A stretch of DNA of 64,000 nt from Endozoicomonas numazuensis (GTDB lineage: Bacteria; Pseudomonadota; Gammaproteobacteria; Pseudomonadales; Endozoicomonadaceae). How positions within the stretch are numbered: the stretch's first letter is position 1; the number at the start of each line of letters is the position of its first letter. Both the position numbers and the translations under genes were made by a program. The notes beneath the pieces were generated by a model. That model was not told the DNA's origin, did no database searches, and saw only the letters and a program-made list of their open reading frames with translations. The stretch is taken from contig NZ_JOKH01000007.1 in the NCBI RefSeq assembly GCF_000722635.1, positions 94,909-158,908 of the forward strand. Direction: 5' to 3'. This document shows, piece by piece, positions 46,601 through 53,483 of the stretch.

Positions 46601-46776
46601 TCAATATTAATATGTTCAGCCATTCTATAGAGATTGGAGCACCGTTCACCCAGATGTGGAATCAGCTAGCCACCTCGATAGCCGGAGGGCTCAGCTTTGC
46701 GACGTTGCTGACACTGGTAGTCACTCCTTGCTTGCTGATGATCTCTGGAAAGTGGCAAACCAAAAGCGTTCAATAA
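43684..46776 (+). CDS. RND efflux transporter, inner-membrane pump
   Basis: 1030 residues, full length for an HAE1/AcrB-type or related RND pump. Twelve helices in two halves with large periplasmic loops; the proton-relay region reads LFSLIMAVGMLVDGAIVVTE (the VDGAIVV acidic residue in helix 4) and LAGIVVNNNIVLIDTFN in helix 10. The N-terminus (TIPRESTPDIPIPYVYVSV) is typical of the less-studied RND subgroup near MexW/OqxB-like and cation-type borderlines; drug or lipid substrate unknown. No regulator gene is adjacent. An inverted repeat ACCGGGAC / GTCCCGGT (46783-46820) follows the stop but lacks a T run. Confidence 0.94.
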   Translation: MSSLIGLSLNRSRTILMMFVLILVSGMLSYLTIPRESTPDIPIPYVYVSVSYEGISPEDSERLLVFPLEKELQGLEGVKELSATAAQSHASVTLEFDAGVKLDKALADVRDKVNLAKSKLPDGTDEPVIKQITMASENPVITAILSGDLPERAMVRIARALKDELEAQKAILEVEIAGDREDVVDVIIDPMKLESYGLVPADVINLVSQNNQLVAAGSMDTGQGSYSIKVPAVYKTPADILSQPVKVEENRVVTFADIATVLSTFKEGGGYARLNGENSIALEIKKRPGENIIEAIETARYIIDQGVGSGPETLKVDYVGDQSEEVKMMVTDLQNNVLSAVILVVVIIIGALGARSAFLVGIAIPGSFLSGILILGIMGLTINMVVLFSLIMAVGMLVDGAIVVTEYADRRMGEGIHRKQAYLEASRKMAWPIIASTATTLAAFFPLMFWPGTMGEFMKFLPLTLIATLASSLAMALIFIPTIGAMIGKPRVLAAKEKMSMSAIESGDLNQAEGFIGRYISVLSKAIDHPGKVLVFTCMTVALIFTLFMKTSRGIEFFPDVDTNAIVITVKVNSGNLSVDEKDTLLEKIELKLMDLPGMETLYARTGDSQIVGTLRVNLEDWQYRDTALAIAQDAEHRLKGFSGLDIAVERVKDGPPTSKPLELVVRADNLDTLYDAVGKSRQVLENLGTFTNIEDSGPAPGYEWRLSIDRAEAARYGADVATTGSMVRMVTSGLTVGSYRPDDADDEVDIRIRYPETERHLESIDTLRLMTSTGLVPIDNFTEREVSTKLDNIKRVDGKRTITLSADLVEGELLSQQLPILTEALSAAEISSDVSFDFKGEEEDQKESGLFLIKAFSVALFIMTMILVTQFNSFYQAALIMSAVILATGGVFLGLMITDQNFGIVMCGIGIIALAGIVVNNNIVLIDTFNSLRKEGYDTREAVLRTGAQRLRPVMLTTITTVLGLMPMVLSVNINMFSHSIEIGAPFTQMWNQLATSIAGGLSFATLLTLVVTPCLLMISGKWQTKSVQ

Positions 46777-46995
46777 TAAAAGACCGGGACCTGACTTATT
46801 ATGTTGAGTTTTGTCCCGGTTACTCAACACAATCTATTGCATCGAGGTTGGTGGCAGGGCCAGGGAACTACAGATTCAGGTATCTCTGCATACAAACGTA
46901 GGGCGGGATAAGGAAACCTAAAGGCTATAAGAGATGCATAACCATCTTAATTACCGATTTAACATAATATATATTATGCGCAATATAGTGTTATT

Positions 46996-47022
46996 AAAAA
47001 GCCGGATCTAAACACCGGCTTC
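46996..47022 (-). terminator. Intrinsic terminator of galU
   Basis: Reading the minus strand, AAGCCGG - 9-nt loop - CCGGCTT followed by TTTAA, starting about 15 nt after the galU stop. Confidence 0.8.
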
Positions 47023-47037
47023 TTAGGCGCATTATAA

Positions 47038-47931
47038 TCAAGCTTCTGAGTCTGCTGCTTCCAGGGACTCTTCATTTACTTCGATTTCTCGAACCGTCTT
47101 GCTCTCTGCTTTATAGATATTCTCGTAGCAATAATTAGTAGCTTCTATGTAGCCTTCAATGCTACCGCAGTCGAACCGTGCGCCTTTGAACTTGTATGCA
47201 AGTACCAGACCTTTCTGACATTGCTCACGCAAAGCGTCGGTGATCTGGATCTCTCCATTTCTTCCTGGTGCGGTATCTCTGAGGATATCGAAGATATCAG
47301 GCGTCAGAATATAGCGTCCAATGATGGCCATATTACTGGGTGCTTCACCTTCAGCAGGCTTCTCAACCATGTCTTCAACACGGTACAAGCCGGGCTTAAT
47401 CATTTCGCCGCTGATGACACCATATTTGTGAGCTTCTTCAGCAGGTACTTCTTCAATAGCCACAATACTGCAGCGGAATTGTTTATAGAACTCTACCATT
47501 TGAGCCAGAACGCCATCGCCTTCAAGGTTAATGCAAAGATCGTCAGCCAATACGACACCGAACGGTTCATCCCCGATCAGTGTTTCACCCGTCAAAATAG
47601 CATGACCCAAACCTTTCATCTCACGCTGACGTGTATAGGAGAAAGTGCATTCATCCATTAATCCACGGATACCCGACAAAGTTTCTTCTTTTGCGGTTCC
47701 CTGGATCTGGTGTTCCAGTTCGTAATTGATATCAAAATGATCATCCAAAGCACGTTTGCCACGACCTGTAACGATACAAACTTCGTGCAATCCGCTCTGC
47801 AGTGCTTCATCCACCCCGTATTCAATCAGAGGCTTATTGACGATGGGCATCATTTCCTTGGGCATGGACTTTGTTGCTGGCAAGAAGCGTGTTCCGTAAC
47901 CAGCTGCAGGGAAGAGACATTTCTTGATCAT
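47038..47931 (-). CDS. galU: UTP-glucose-1-phosphate uridylyltransferase
   Basis: Makes UDP-glucose for LPS, capsule and glycogen-type polymers. 297 residues; nucleotide-binding N-terminus FPAAGYGTRFLPATKSMPKE (in part AAGYGTRFLPATKSMPK), VLADDLCIN, VEKPAEGEAPSNMAIIGRYIL and the ligand-site KFKGARFDCGS. Length and motifs fit bacterial GalU. Transcribed alone. Confidence 0.96.
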   Translation of the reverse strand: MIKKCLFPAAGYGTRFLPATKSMPKEMMPIVNKPLIEYGVDEALQSGLHEVCIVTGRGKRALDDHFDINYELEHQIQGTAKEETLSGIRGLMDECTFSYTRQREMKGLGHAILTGETLIGDEPFGVVLADDLCINLEGDGVLAQMVEFYKQFRCSIVAIEEVPAEEAHKYGVISGEMIKPGLYRVEDMVEKPAEGEAPSNMAIIGRYILTPDIFDILRDTAPGRNGEIQITDALREQCQKGLVLAYKFKGARFDCGSIEGYIEATNYCYENIYKAESKTVREIEVNEESLEAADSEA

Positions 47932-48166
47932 GGGTTAATTATGGCCTTACTTGTTTCAAAGCGTAACAGCTATGTTACTTTTCTAATAAAAATAGACGAC
48001 CTGACTCTTAAAATTTGCCAGATCAGTATAAAACTGTCTAATATTTGTTCTGGTACCTCTATTGTTGCACCCGTTGTGCAGTAGGCTCTAGAGGCTGGCG
48101 AATAATAAGTATACGACGCCTTGAGCTCACAGCGTACCTATAACCTAACTAAAAGGTAGATTAATA

Positions 48167-48496
48167 ATGACACTAAAAGGTCTGATTAAACTCACCCACC
48201 TCCTTCAGGAATATCCGCTCACCATCATACAATGGCAAATTCTGCTGGTAGTGGCTGAAAACCCAGGGGAAACCATCACTGACCTGGTGAATGCTGAAAA
48301 ACTGACTTGTGGCACTCCCAGCGATATTGCTGTCAGCGTAAAGCGTCTGGGTGAAGGCCGTCATGACCGCCCGGGTCTGGGGCTGATCAAGAAGGCTCAA
48401 CATGAAGACGATGGTCGATATTTCAAGCTGACCTTGACTCCAAAAGGCAAAAAGCTGGTCGAAAAAATTAAATCCAAAGCACGCTATATCAAATGA
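48167..48496 (+). CDS. Small winged-helix protein, MarR-like
   Basis: 109 residues. A helix-turn-helix region (QWQILLVVAENPGETITDLV, then TPSDIAVSVKRL) and a wing (DDGRYFKLTLTPKGKKLVE) are typical of MarR/PadR-type regulators or of small phage and plasmid DNA-binding proteins. AAGGT lies ~9 nt before the ATG. No neighbouring target gene is obvious; the next gene (HiPIP) is 400 bp away on the other strand. Confidence 0.75.
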   Translation: MTLKGLIKLTHLLQEYPLTIIQWQILLVVAENPGETITDLVNAEKLTCGTPSDIAVSVKRLGEGRHDRPGLGLIKKAQHEDDGRYFKLTLTPKGKKLVEKIKSKARYIK

Positions 48497-48900
48497 GGCA
48501 CCCTTTTGGGCTCAGGAATGCTGCTAACTGGTGTTGTTGCTAGTACGGTTTTCCCAGCTTGAGCCCTGATTGCGGTTCTGGCCGCGTTATAGCTTTGGTA
48601 GTTCCACTGGATGGAGCTGTTGTACCTGCTTCAGGGTTCTTTTCCTAACACCCTCAAATTCTCTCAATGAGAGTGGCTTCTTTTTATTCCATTCAGTGTC
48701 ATTAAGGCAATTAGATTTCTCTAATCAATCCGACATTCTGTTTTCTAAAAGGTTTCATGAGCATCTTTCTGCTCTGTCTTTAAGAACAAATAGGCATCTG
48801 TGATGCGAAGGGTTGGTCTCAACTGGTATGCAGATCAGGTCATAAGCTATCAGGGTTGATTTAACAGCATGAACTCCAAGACCAACCCTGACTCTTTAAA
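48497..48900. other. Intergenic stretch with a long inverted repeat
   Basis: 404 bp between convergent genes. Contains arms AGGGTTGGTCT (48809-48819) and AGACCAACCCT (48879-48889), perfect but 59 nt apart, ending 12 nt before the HiPIP stop codon. A 77-codon plus-strand frame at 48570 has no ribosome site and low-complexity aromatic/Ser content, and is not called. Confidence 0.55.
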
Positions 48901-49203
48901 TTAGGCTGGCTTTGGATTCCAGGCAGCACACCAGCCCCCCTGCTCTACCCTGCGGCCAGCAAACAGAGTGCAGCCATTATTCTTGGTGGGCTCAAAGAAC
49001 ATACAGTTGTTGCAGGTATTTCCTTCTTTGTATTTAGGGTTGTCCTTAGCGTCAGAAGCCTTTCTAACGTAATTCAAGGCTTTAGCCTGAGTCTCATCCT
49101 CTTCAACCTCTCCAGTAGGTGCTGTCTCAGCTGCAGAGTCCAGAGAGATCAGCGGTATCAAGCTACATGCCATTCCAAGCTGCATAAACTTTCTTCTGTC
49201 CAT
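48901..49203 (-). CDS. High-potential iron-sulfur protein (HiPIP)
   Basis: 100 residues: twin-arginine leader DRRKFMQLGMACSLIPLISL, then the HiPIP domain with four cluster cysteines in NTCNNCMFFEPTKNNGC and GGWCAAWNPKP. A periplasmic one-electron carrier holding a 4Fe-4S cluster, exported folded by the Tat system. Strong ribosome site (GAGGAG) 6 nt before the ATG. No partner (cytochrome or reductase) is adjacent. Confidence 0.93.
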   Translation of the reverse strand: MDRRKFMQLGMACSLIPLISLDSAAETAPTGEVEEDETQAKALNYVRKASDAKDNPKYKEGNTCNNCMFFEPTKNNGCTLFAGRRVEQGGWCAAWNPKPA

Positions 49204-49293
49204 TATGACTCCTCATTGTTTGTCATCCGAAGCACTCTTTTGTACGCACTCTAATAAAAAGCAGATCTTTAGCTATTCCGCAAAAAACCATTA

Positions 49294-49327
49294 TTTACTA
49301 CCGGTAAGTTCAGTTACCGGTAGTAAA
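49294..49327. promoter_or_regulatory. Inverted repeat 1 upstream of the recombinase operon
   Basis: Perfect 14-bp arms TTTACTACCGGTAA and TTACCGGTAGTAAA separated by 6 nt, 73 nt before the KfrA-like start codon. The symmetric form suggests a binding site for a dimeric protein, either for autoregulation or as part of a recombination site. Confidence 0.75.
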
Positions 49328-49344
49328 AGAAATACTTTAATACT

Positions 49345-49376
49345 ATTAATACCAGTATTATAATACTGGTATTAAT
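49345..49376. promoter_or_regulatory. 32-bp perfect palindrome upstream of the recombinase operon
   Basis: Arms ATTAATACCAGTATTA and TAATACTGGTATTAAT abut with no spacer. It ends 23 nt before the KfrA-like ATG and 18 nt after inverted repeat 1. Likely operator or recombinase/accessory-protein site. Confidence 0.78.
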
Positions 49377-49399
49377 GGTCCGTTTCAGGATATCAAAAC

Positions 49400-50485
49400 A
49401 TGGATAACAAGACCCCTACTGAAAATCAGAAGGATATTCAGCGTAGAGAGCTGATTTTCAGAGTTCTGGACGATCTGAAGACCAAAGGCGAGCGTATTAA
49501 CGCCGACAAACTCGCCCGTATTGCCAAAATGGGGAAACAAACCGTTCTACCGCATTACAATGAATGGCGGTTCCTCGATGACGCAGAGAGAGAGGTAGAT
49601 GAAGAGCTCCCTGTCGATCTGGTACGTGTACTGAAACGTTCACTGATTCAGTGGAAACACGACGCAACCACTTCCCTGCGAGACTTTGAAGACCAGGCCA
49701 ATCAGGAAATTGATGAACTTCAACAAGTGGTGCAGCAGCTGACAGAAGAAAGAGTGTCTCTGAAGCAGCAGTGGGAACTGTTGGAATCTGAGAATCAGAG
49801 CCTGAAAGAGCTCAATGAAAAGCTTAACCAGCAGCAATCAGAAGACGCTAAGTGCCTGGTTCAACTGAAAGAACAATTGAATGCTGAAATAGAAAAAAAT
49901 AAGAAGCTGGAAGAAACCCTTACCTCCAGTAAAGAAGAGCACACCCAAGCCCTCGCCTCTCTGGAAATCAAACTCGACCACCAGTATCAGGGGCAAATCA
50001 ATCACTGGATCAAAACAGTAGACAGTGAACGCAGGTTAAGAACGGATATAGAGTCAAAACTGCAGAAACAGAAAGAATCCGAACTGGCAGCACAGAAAGC
50101 ACACAACGAAATCCAGTACCGGTTGGAAGCCAAGTCCAAAGCTCATCTAGATGCCTGTGAGGAGAGAAACCATTACAAGACGGCCGCTCAAGCATTAGAA
50201 CCTCAGGTACAAATCATCAATGAATTGGCTCTATTACTGAACCAGCCAACGGAAGCTCTCTGCAATACGGTAAGACAGCTGTTGAATACAGAACAAAAGG
50301 CCAGACACGATCAGGATATCGTCAAGGAATCGAAAAAAGTCCAGGCTGCCCTTGAAAATAAAAACCGGGAGCTGAACGAAGAGCTGAATTCAGCAAAAGC
50401 ATTGGAGCGTGAAGTCGGACGGTTAAAAGGTTACAACGACGCATTGAAACTCACTATTGAGCAGAGTAAAGAGACCCGGTCATGA
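49400..50485 (+). CDS. KfrA/TnpT-like DNA-binding coiled-coil protein
   Basis: 361 residues. N-terminal helix-turn-helix (~15-60: LIFRVLDDLKTKGERINADKL, ARIAKMGKQTVLPHYNEWR) of the KfrA_N type, then an almost continuous coiled coil from ~100 to 350 rich in Glu, Gln, Lys and Leu. Plasmid KfrA is a DNA-binding segregation/autoregulatory protein; TnpT of Tn4651-type transposons has this layout and stimulates the recombinase TnpS during cointegrate resolution. The ATGA overlap with the following tyrosine recombinase favours the TnpT-like role. Probably binds the palindromes just upstream. Confidence 0.82.
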   Translation: MDNKTPTENQKDIQRRELIFRVLDDLKTKGERINADKLARIAKMGKQTVLPHYNEWRFLDDAEREVDEELPVDLVRVLKRSLIQWKHDATTSLRDFEDQANQEIDELQQVVQQLTEERVSLKQQWELLESENQSLKELNEKLNQQQSEDAKCLVQLKEQLNAEIEKNKKLEETLTSSKEEHTQALASLEIKLDHQYQGQINHWIKTVDSERRLRTDIESKLQKQKESELAAQKAHNEIQYRLEAKSKAHLDACEERNHYKTAAQALEPQVQIINELALLLNQPTEALCNTVRQLLNTEQKARHDQDIVKESKKVQAALENKNRELNEELNSAKALEREVGRLKGYNDALKLTIEQSKETRS

Positions 50486-51594
50486 CCTTGCCTGCTCTCT
50501 CAGAACTGTTACACCTATCAGACCTGCAGAGCCCCTCTCCTGCTATGGATACCGATATGACCGGGGCAGCCAACGACAGCGAAATCCTTACGCTGTTTCT
50601 AAATAAATCTGCGGCGCGTTCAAGCGAAACATTGCGCCGGTATGAAAGAGAAATTCTACGTTTCAGTGCCTGGCTGTACCAAGATATGGCCGTAGGTTAT
50701 AAAGAGGTACGTTTGAAGCACCTGCAAATGTATGTACATCATGTACAAAACCTCCCTGATCGCTGGTTGAAAAAAGGGGTTCTCCCCGGGCAGCCAGAAA
50801 GAATTCTTTTCAAGGCTTCTATCAAATTCGGCAAAAGCACTGATCAGGTCATCGACGTGCTCTCCTCTTTCTTCTCTTTTCTGGAGAAAAACCGTTACAC
50901 CCATGGCAACCCTGCTGTCTCGTTGATTCGCTCTGGAGAAAAGCTCGCCAGAGGTACTTCTACTATTCGATTCTTCCATGAGGAGGAATGGCAACATTTA
51001 TTGAATTGTCTTGAGCTTCAGAAACACAATAGGCAGATATCTGAATCGGAGTCTGCCCGAACACGATATATCATCACACTTGGTTACAGTCTGGGACTAC
51101 GTGAATCAGAGCTGACCGGACACAGTTGCAACGATATTCATCCAGATGCCGATGGTGGTTACTTTCTAAGTGTTCTGGGTAAAGGACGGAAACGTCGTCA
51201 ATTGCCACTGAACCATAAATTGATTGAAGAGATTAAAACCTTCAGACAAAGATTTCACTATGAAGGCCTGTTGGGAGACGACTTCCCGCTGGCTCCAAGA
51301 ACCCGAAGAATCAAGGGGTCACTGGGCAGCCTATCCTCTAGGGGCTTACGCTTCTGGTGGCAAAAATTTATGACGTTCTGTGCCTCACAGACAGACAACA
51401 GCCAGCAAGCCGCAAGGTTTGATGTGATGCCATTCCATGCTTTGAGACATACCGCATTGACTCATCTTGCCCAAAAAATGGATATTGAAGATCTGGCTAT
51501 TTATGCCGGTCACGACTCTATCAATACAACCAGTCAGTATTACCATACCGAGGCCAAAAGACTGAGAAAAATGACTGAAACGCATTATCTTTAA
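50482..51594 (+). CDS. Tyrosine recombinase (phage-integrase family)
   Basis: 370 residues: an N-terminal SAM-like DNA-binding domain (~35-150) and a catalytic domain with the complete set R207 (SLGLRESEL), K234 (VLGKGRKRR), H319-x-x-R322 (FHALRHT), H344 (YAGHD) and nucleophile Y353 (TTSQYYH). Nothing is missing, so the enzyme should be active. Coupled to the KfrA-like gene by a 4-nt overlap. A resolvase-type or integration role is possible; no att site or flanking direct repeat was found by eye. Confidence 0.9.
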   Translation: MTLPALSELLHLSDLQSPSPAMDTDMTGAANDSEILTLFLNKSAARSSETLRRYEREILRFSAWLYQDMAVGYKEVRLKHLQMYVHHVQNLPDRWLKKGVLPGQPERILFKASIKFGKSTDQVIDVLSSFFSFLEKNRYTHGNPAVSLIRSGEKLARGTSTIRFFHEEEWQHLLNCLELQKHNRQISESESARTRYIITLGYSLGLRESELTGHSCNDIHPDADGGYFLSVLGKGRKRRQLPLNHKLIEEIKTFRQRFHYEGLLGDDFPLAPRTRRIKGSLGSLSSRGLRFWWQKFMTFCASQTDNSQQAARFDVMPFHALRHTALTHLAQKMDIEDLAIYAGHDSINTTSQYYHTEAKRLRKMTETHYL

Positions 51595-51664
51595 GTCGAC
51601 TAGAAGCCTTGAAAGCAGCGCCTGCTAAAGTTATTGAGTGAGTATCACATGGCCAGGGAAGGAC

Positions 51665-52687
51665 ATGAATTTCTGCAAGAGCTGTCGAAAGCCAATCCAT
51701 GGTAATGGCCTGGAAGCACTGGGCAGTCACTGGCACGTGCATTGTTTTAACTGTCGAACCTGTAAAAAGCCTCTCCTGAATAAATCTTTTGTTGGCTTTA
51801 ATGGCCGTCCTTTTCATTCACGCTGTTTAAAATGCCCCGGATGTCGCAAAACCATCAAAAACAAATACATAGAAAATGATGGAATGCCCTGGCATCCGGA
51901 CTGCTACCAAAAACAAAATCACCCCCTCTGTGCCGTTTGCCGAAAACCCTTAAGCGAACACTATTTAGTGGATTTTTGGGGCAATGCCTTCTGTGACACC
52001 CATCAGGACTATACCCAATGTTCAAGTTGCAGCCGTACTGTTTGCAAAAACATTACCGATGGTGGAATGTCTTTCCCTGATGGGCTGGTCATCTGCAATA
52101 TCTGTAACCTTAGAGGCGTGATTACCCAGGAACAGGGCGACCGGTTAATGGATCAAATGCGATCAGCACTGGCTTCAGTTGGGCTTAAGCTTCATAAGTC
52201 CAGCACCCCGTTAACCTTGTGTGATCGGGACGAACTGCGTGAGGCTAGCCGCCATAATTTTCATAATGAAAGACCCATCCTGGGTCTGGCTCGCTGGAGT
52301 ACTACCACAGCAGGTAATGGACAGGTTATATCCAGAGAGTTCAACGATATATTGATTCAGAAACATCTGCCTGAAGAGCATTTCAGGACAGTTGCTATCC
52401 ATGAACTGACCCACGCCTGGTTCTTTTATAACAATTACCGTGATTTGCCACTGGAACTGGAAGAAGGCATGTGCGTTATGATGGAGTATATCTGGCTAAA
52501 AAGTCAGGACACTCAAGACGCAGAATTCAGGAGAATGGCCATAGAAAGCAGCGATGATCCTGTTTATGGCCTGGGGTTTCAGAAAGCAAAAGCGTCACTA
52601 AAACTGATGCCTTTGAAAACTTTGCTGCTATTTATCAAGGAAAGAAAGACATTTCCTACCCGCTGGAGTGCATTCTTTTTTCAATAA
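51665..52687 (+). CDS. LIM-domain protein with DA1-type zinc metallopeptidase domain
   Basis: Start at the ATG of MNFCKSCRKPIHG (AGGG 6 nt upstream); a GTG 27 nt earlier is in frame. 340 residues. Two LIM double zinc fingers: C4-C7-H24-C27-C30-C33-H51-C54 and C57-C60-H77-C80-C89-C92-C110-H113, then a third cysteine set C119-C122-C144-C147. The C-terminal domain has HELTHAW (zinc site H246/H250, catalytic E247) and LEEGMCVMMEYIWL, the pattern of plant DA1 peptidases (HExxHAW ... EEGxC). DA1 proteins are ubiquitin-dependent peptidases in plants. No signal peptide; it may be a translocated effector. The only such gene in the window. Confidence 0.88.
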   Translation: MNFCKSCRKPIHGNGLEALGSHWHVHCFNCRTCKKPLLNKSFVGFNGRPFHSRCLKCPGCRKTIKNKYIENDGMPWHPDCYQKQNHPLCAVCRKPLSEHYLVDFWGNAFCDTHQDYTQCSSCSRTVCKNITDGGMSFPDGLVICNICNLRGVITQEQGDRLMDQMRSALASVGLKLHKSSTPLTLCDRDELREASRHNFHNERPILGLARWSTTTAGNGQVISREFNDILIQKHLPEEHFRTVAIHELTHAWFFYNNYRDLPLELEEGMCVMMEYIWLKSQDTQDAEFRRMAIESSDDPVYGLGFQKAKASLKLMPLKTLLLFIKERKTFPTRWSAFFFQ

Positions 52688-52742
52688 ACATCTCATTCAA
52701 TAAGCCGATTTACTGTTCATAGACTTCACAGCAGAGATTGCT

Positions 52743-53000
52743 ATGATTTCAGGAACAGAGGGTTCTCAACCCAAAAAGACAGAATTCCACGAGGAAGAAA
52801 CTTCATCTGAAGAAGTCAAACAAAAGCCCCTGCCTGGGCAAAGTGATAAAAGCCCCCCTACCCTTTCAGATCATAGCCCGGATAGTAGCCAGAACTTTGG
52901 AACTCCGGTTCTTAGGGTAGACATTAAGCCCCTCCCAGTGAGCATAATCCCAGCCGTGTTCGACCTGAACAACCATCCCGCGCAGGGTGTTCACGCTTAG
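52743..53000 (+). CDS. Unknown short, disordered protein
   Basis: 85 residues, not recognised; Glu, Ser, Pro and Lys rich (FHEEETSSEEVKQKPLPG, SPPTLSDHSPDSSQ), without predicted helix, signal or membrane segment. It lies 55 nt after the LIM/DA1 gene on the same strand, so it may be co-transcribed. Weak ribosome site; coding status uncertain. Confidence 0.4.
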   Translation: MISGTEGSQPKKTEFHEEETSSEEVKQKPLPGQSDKSPPTLSDHSPDSSQNFGTPVLRVDIKPLPVSIIPAVFDLNNHPAQGVHA

Positions 53001-53032
53001 CGTTCTGCTCCCAGAACGTAAATAGCTTTTTG

Positions 53033-53365
53033 ATGCAGGACGTCAAGAAAGAACTTTTTCAACTTGCTGGGAAATGGTTAAGCAAGACAGAAGCCTGTTA
53101 CTTCAGCATACAACGGGGTCATGGAAATAGACCTGAAGAGCTGGAGGATATAATAAAAAATCGATATGAACATAACCCGGATCTGAAAGCAGATCCTGAA
53201 TACAGGAAACGAATTCGATCGATCTGCTCGTCAAGAGGTCACCTGTATTCTCTTATGGCGAGTCATTCAACTAAACGCAAGCAACACTCATACATGACTG
53301 ATCGCTATCGTGCTTTCTACCAACTCAAATCACTGGCGGATCCGGGATATGTCAAATCAAGCTGA
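53033..53365 (+). CDS. Unknown small basic protein
   Basis: 110 residues starting MQDVKKELFQLAGKWLSK (a TTG directly before the ATG could also serve). Predicted mostly helical, with a basic C-terminal half (RKRIRSICSSRGHLYS, STKRKQHSYMTDRYR). No recognised domain. Third gene after the LIM/DA1 gene on the same strand. A TGTCAGACTT / AAGTCTGACA hairpin (53434-53466) lies between it and convergent tolC, with no T run. Confidence 0.5.
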   Translation: MQDVKKELFQLAGKWLSKTEACYFSIQRGHGNRPEELEDIIKNRYEHNPDLKADPEYRKRIRSICSSRGHLYSLMASHSTKRKQHSYMTDRYRAFYQLKSLADPGYVKSS

Positions 53366-53483
53366 TTCTATTAATCAACTCTGTCTTTGTATAAAAGAGA
53401 TGGAGATGAATCAGAGTATTTCAAAGAAGGAAGTGTCAGACTTACGTAAATAACGAAAGTCTGACAATCAAATTAGCTAAAGA

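Noticed and set aside
46783-46820. ACCGGGAC / GTCCCGGT inverted repeat after the RND pump considered as an intrinsic terminator
   Set aside because: Loop of 22 nt and no T run after the stem; kept only as a note with the pump gene.
48570-48803. 77-codon plus-strand frame between the wHTH and HiPIP genes
   Set aside because: Composition (Phe/Ser/Cys rich), lack of ribosome site and lack of homology argue against coding.
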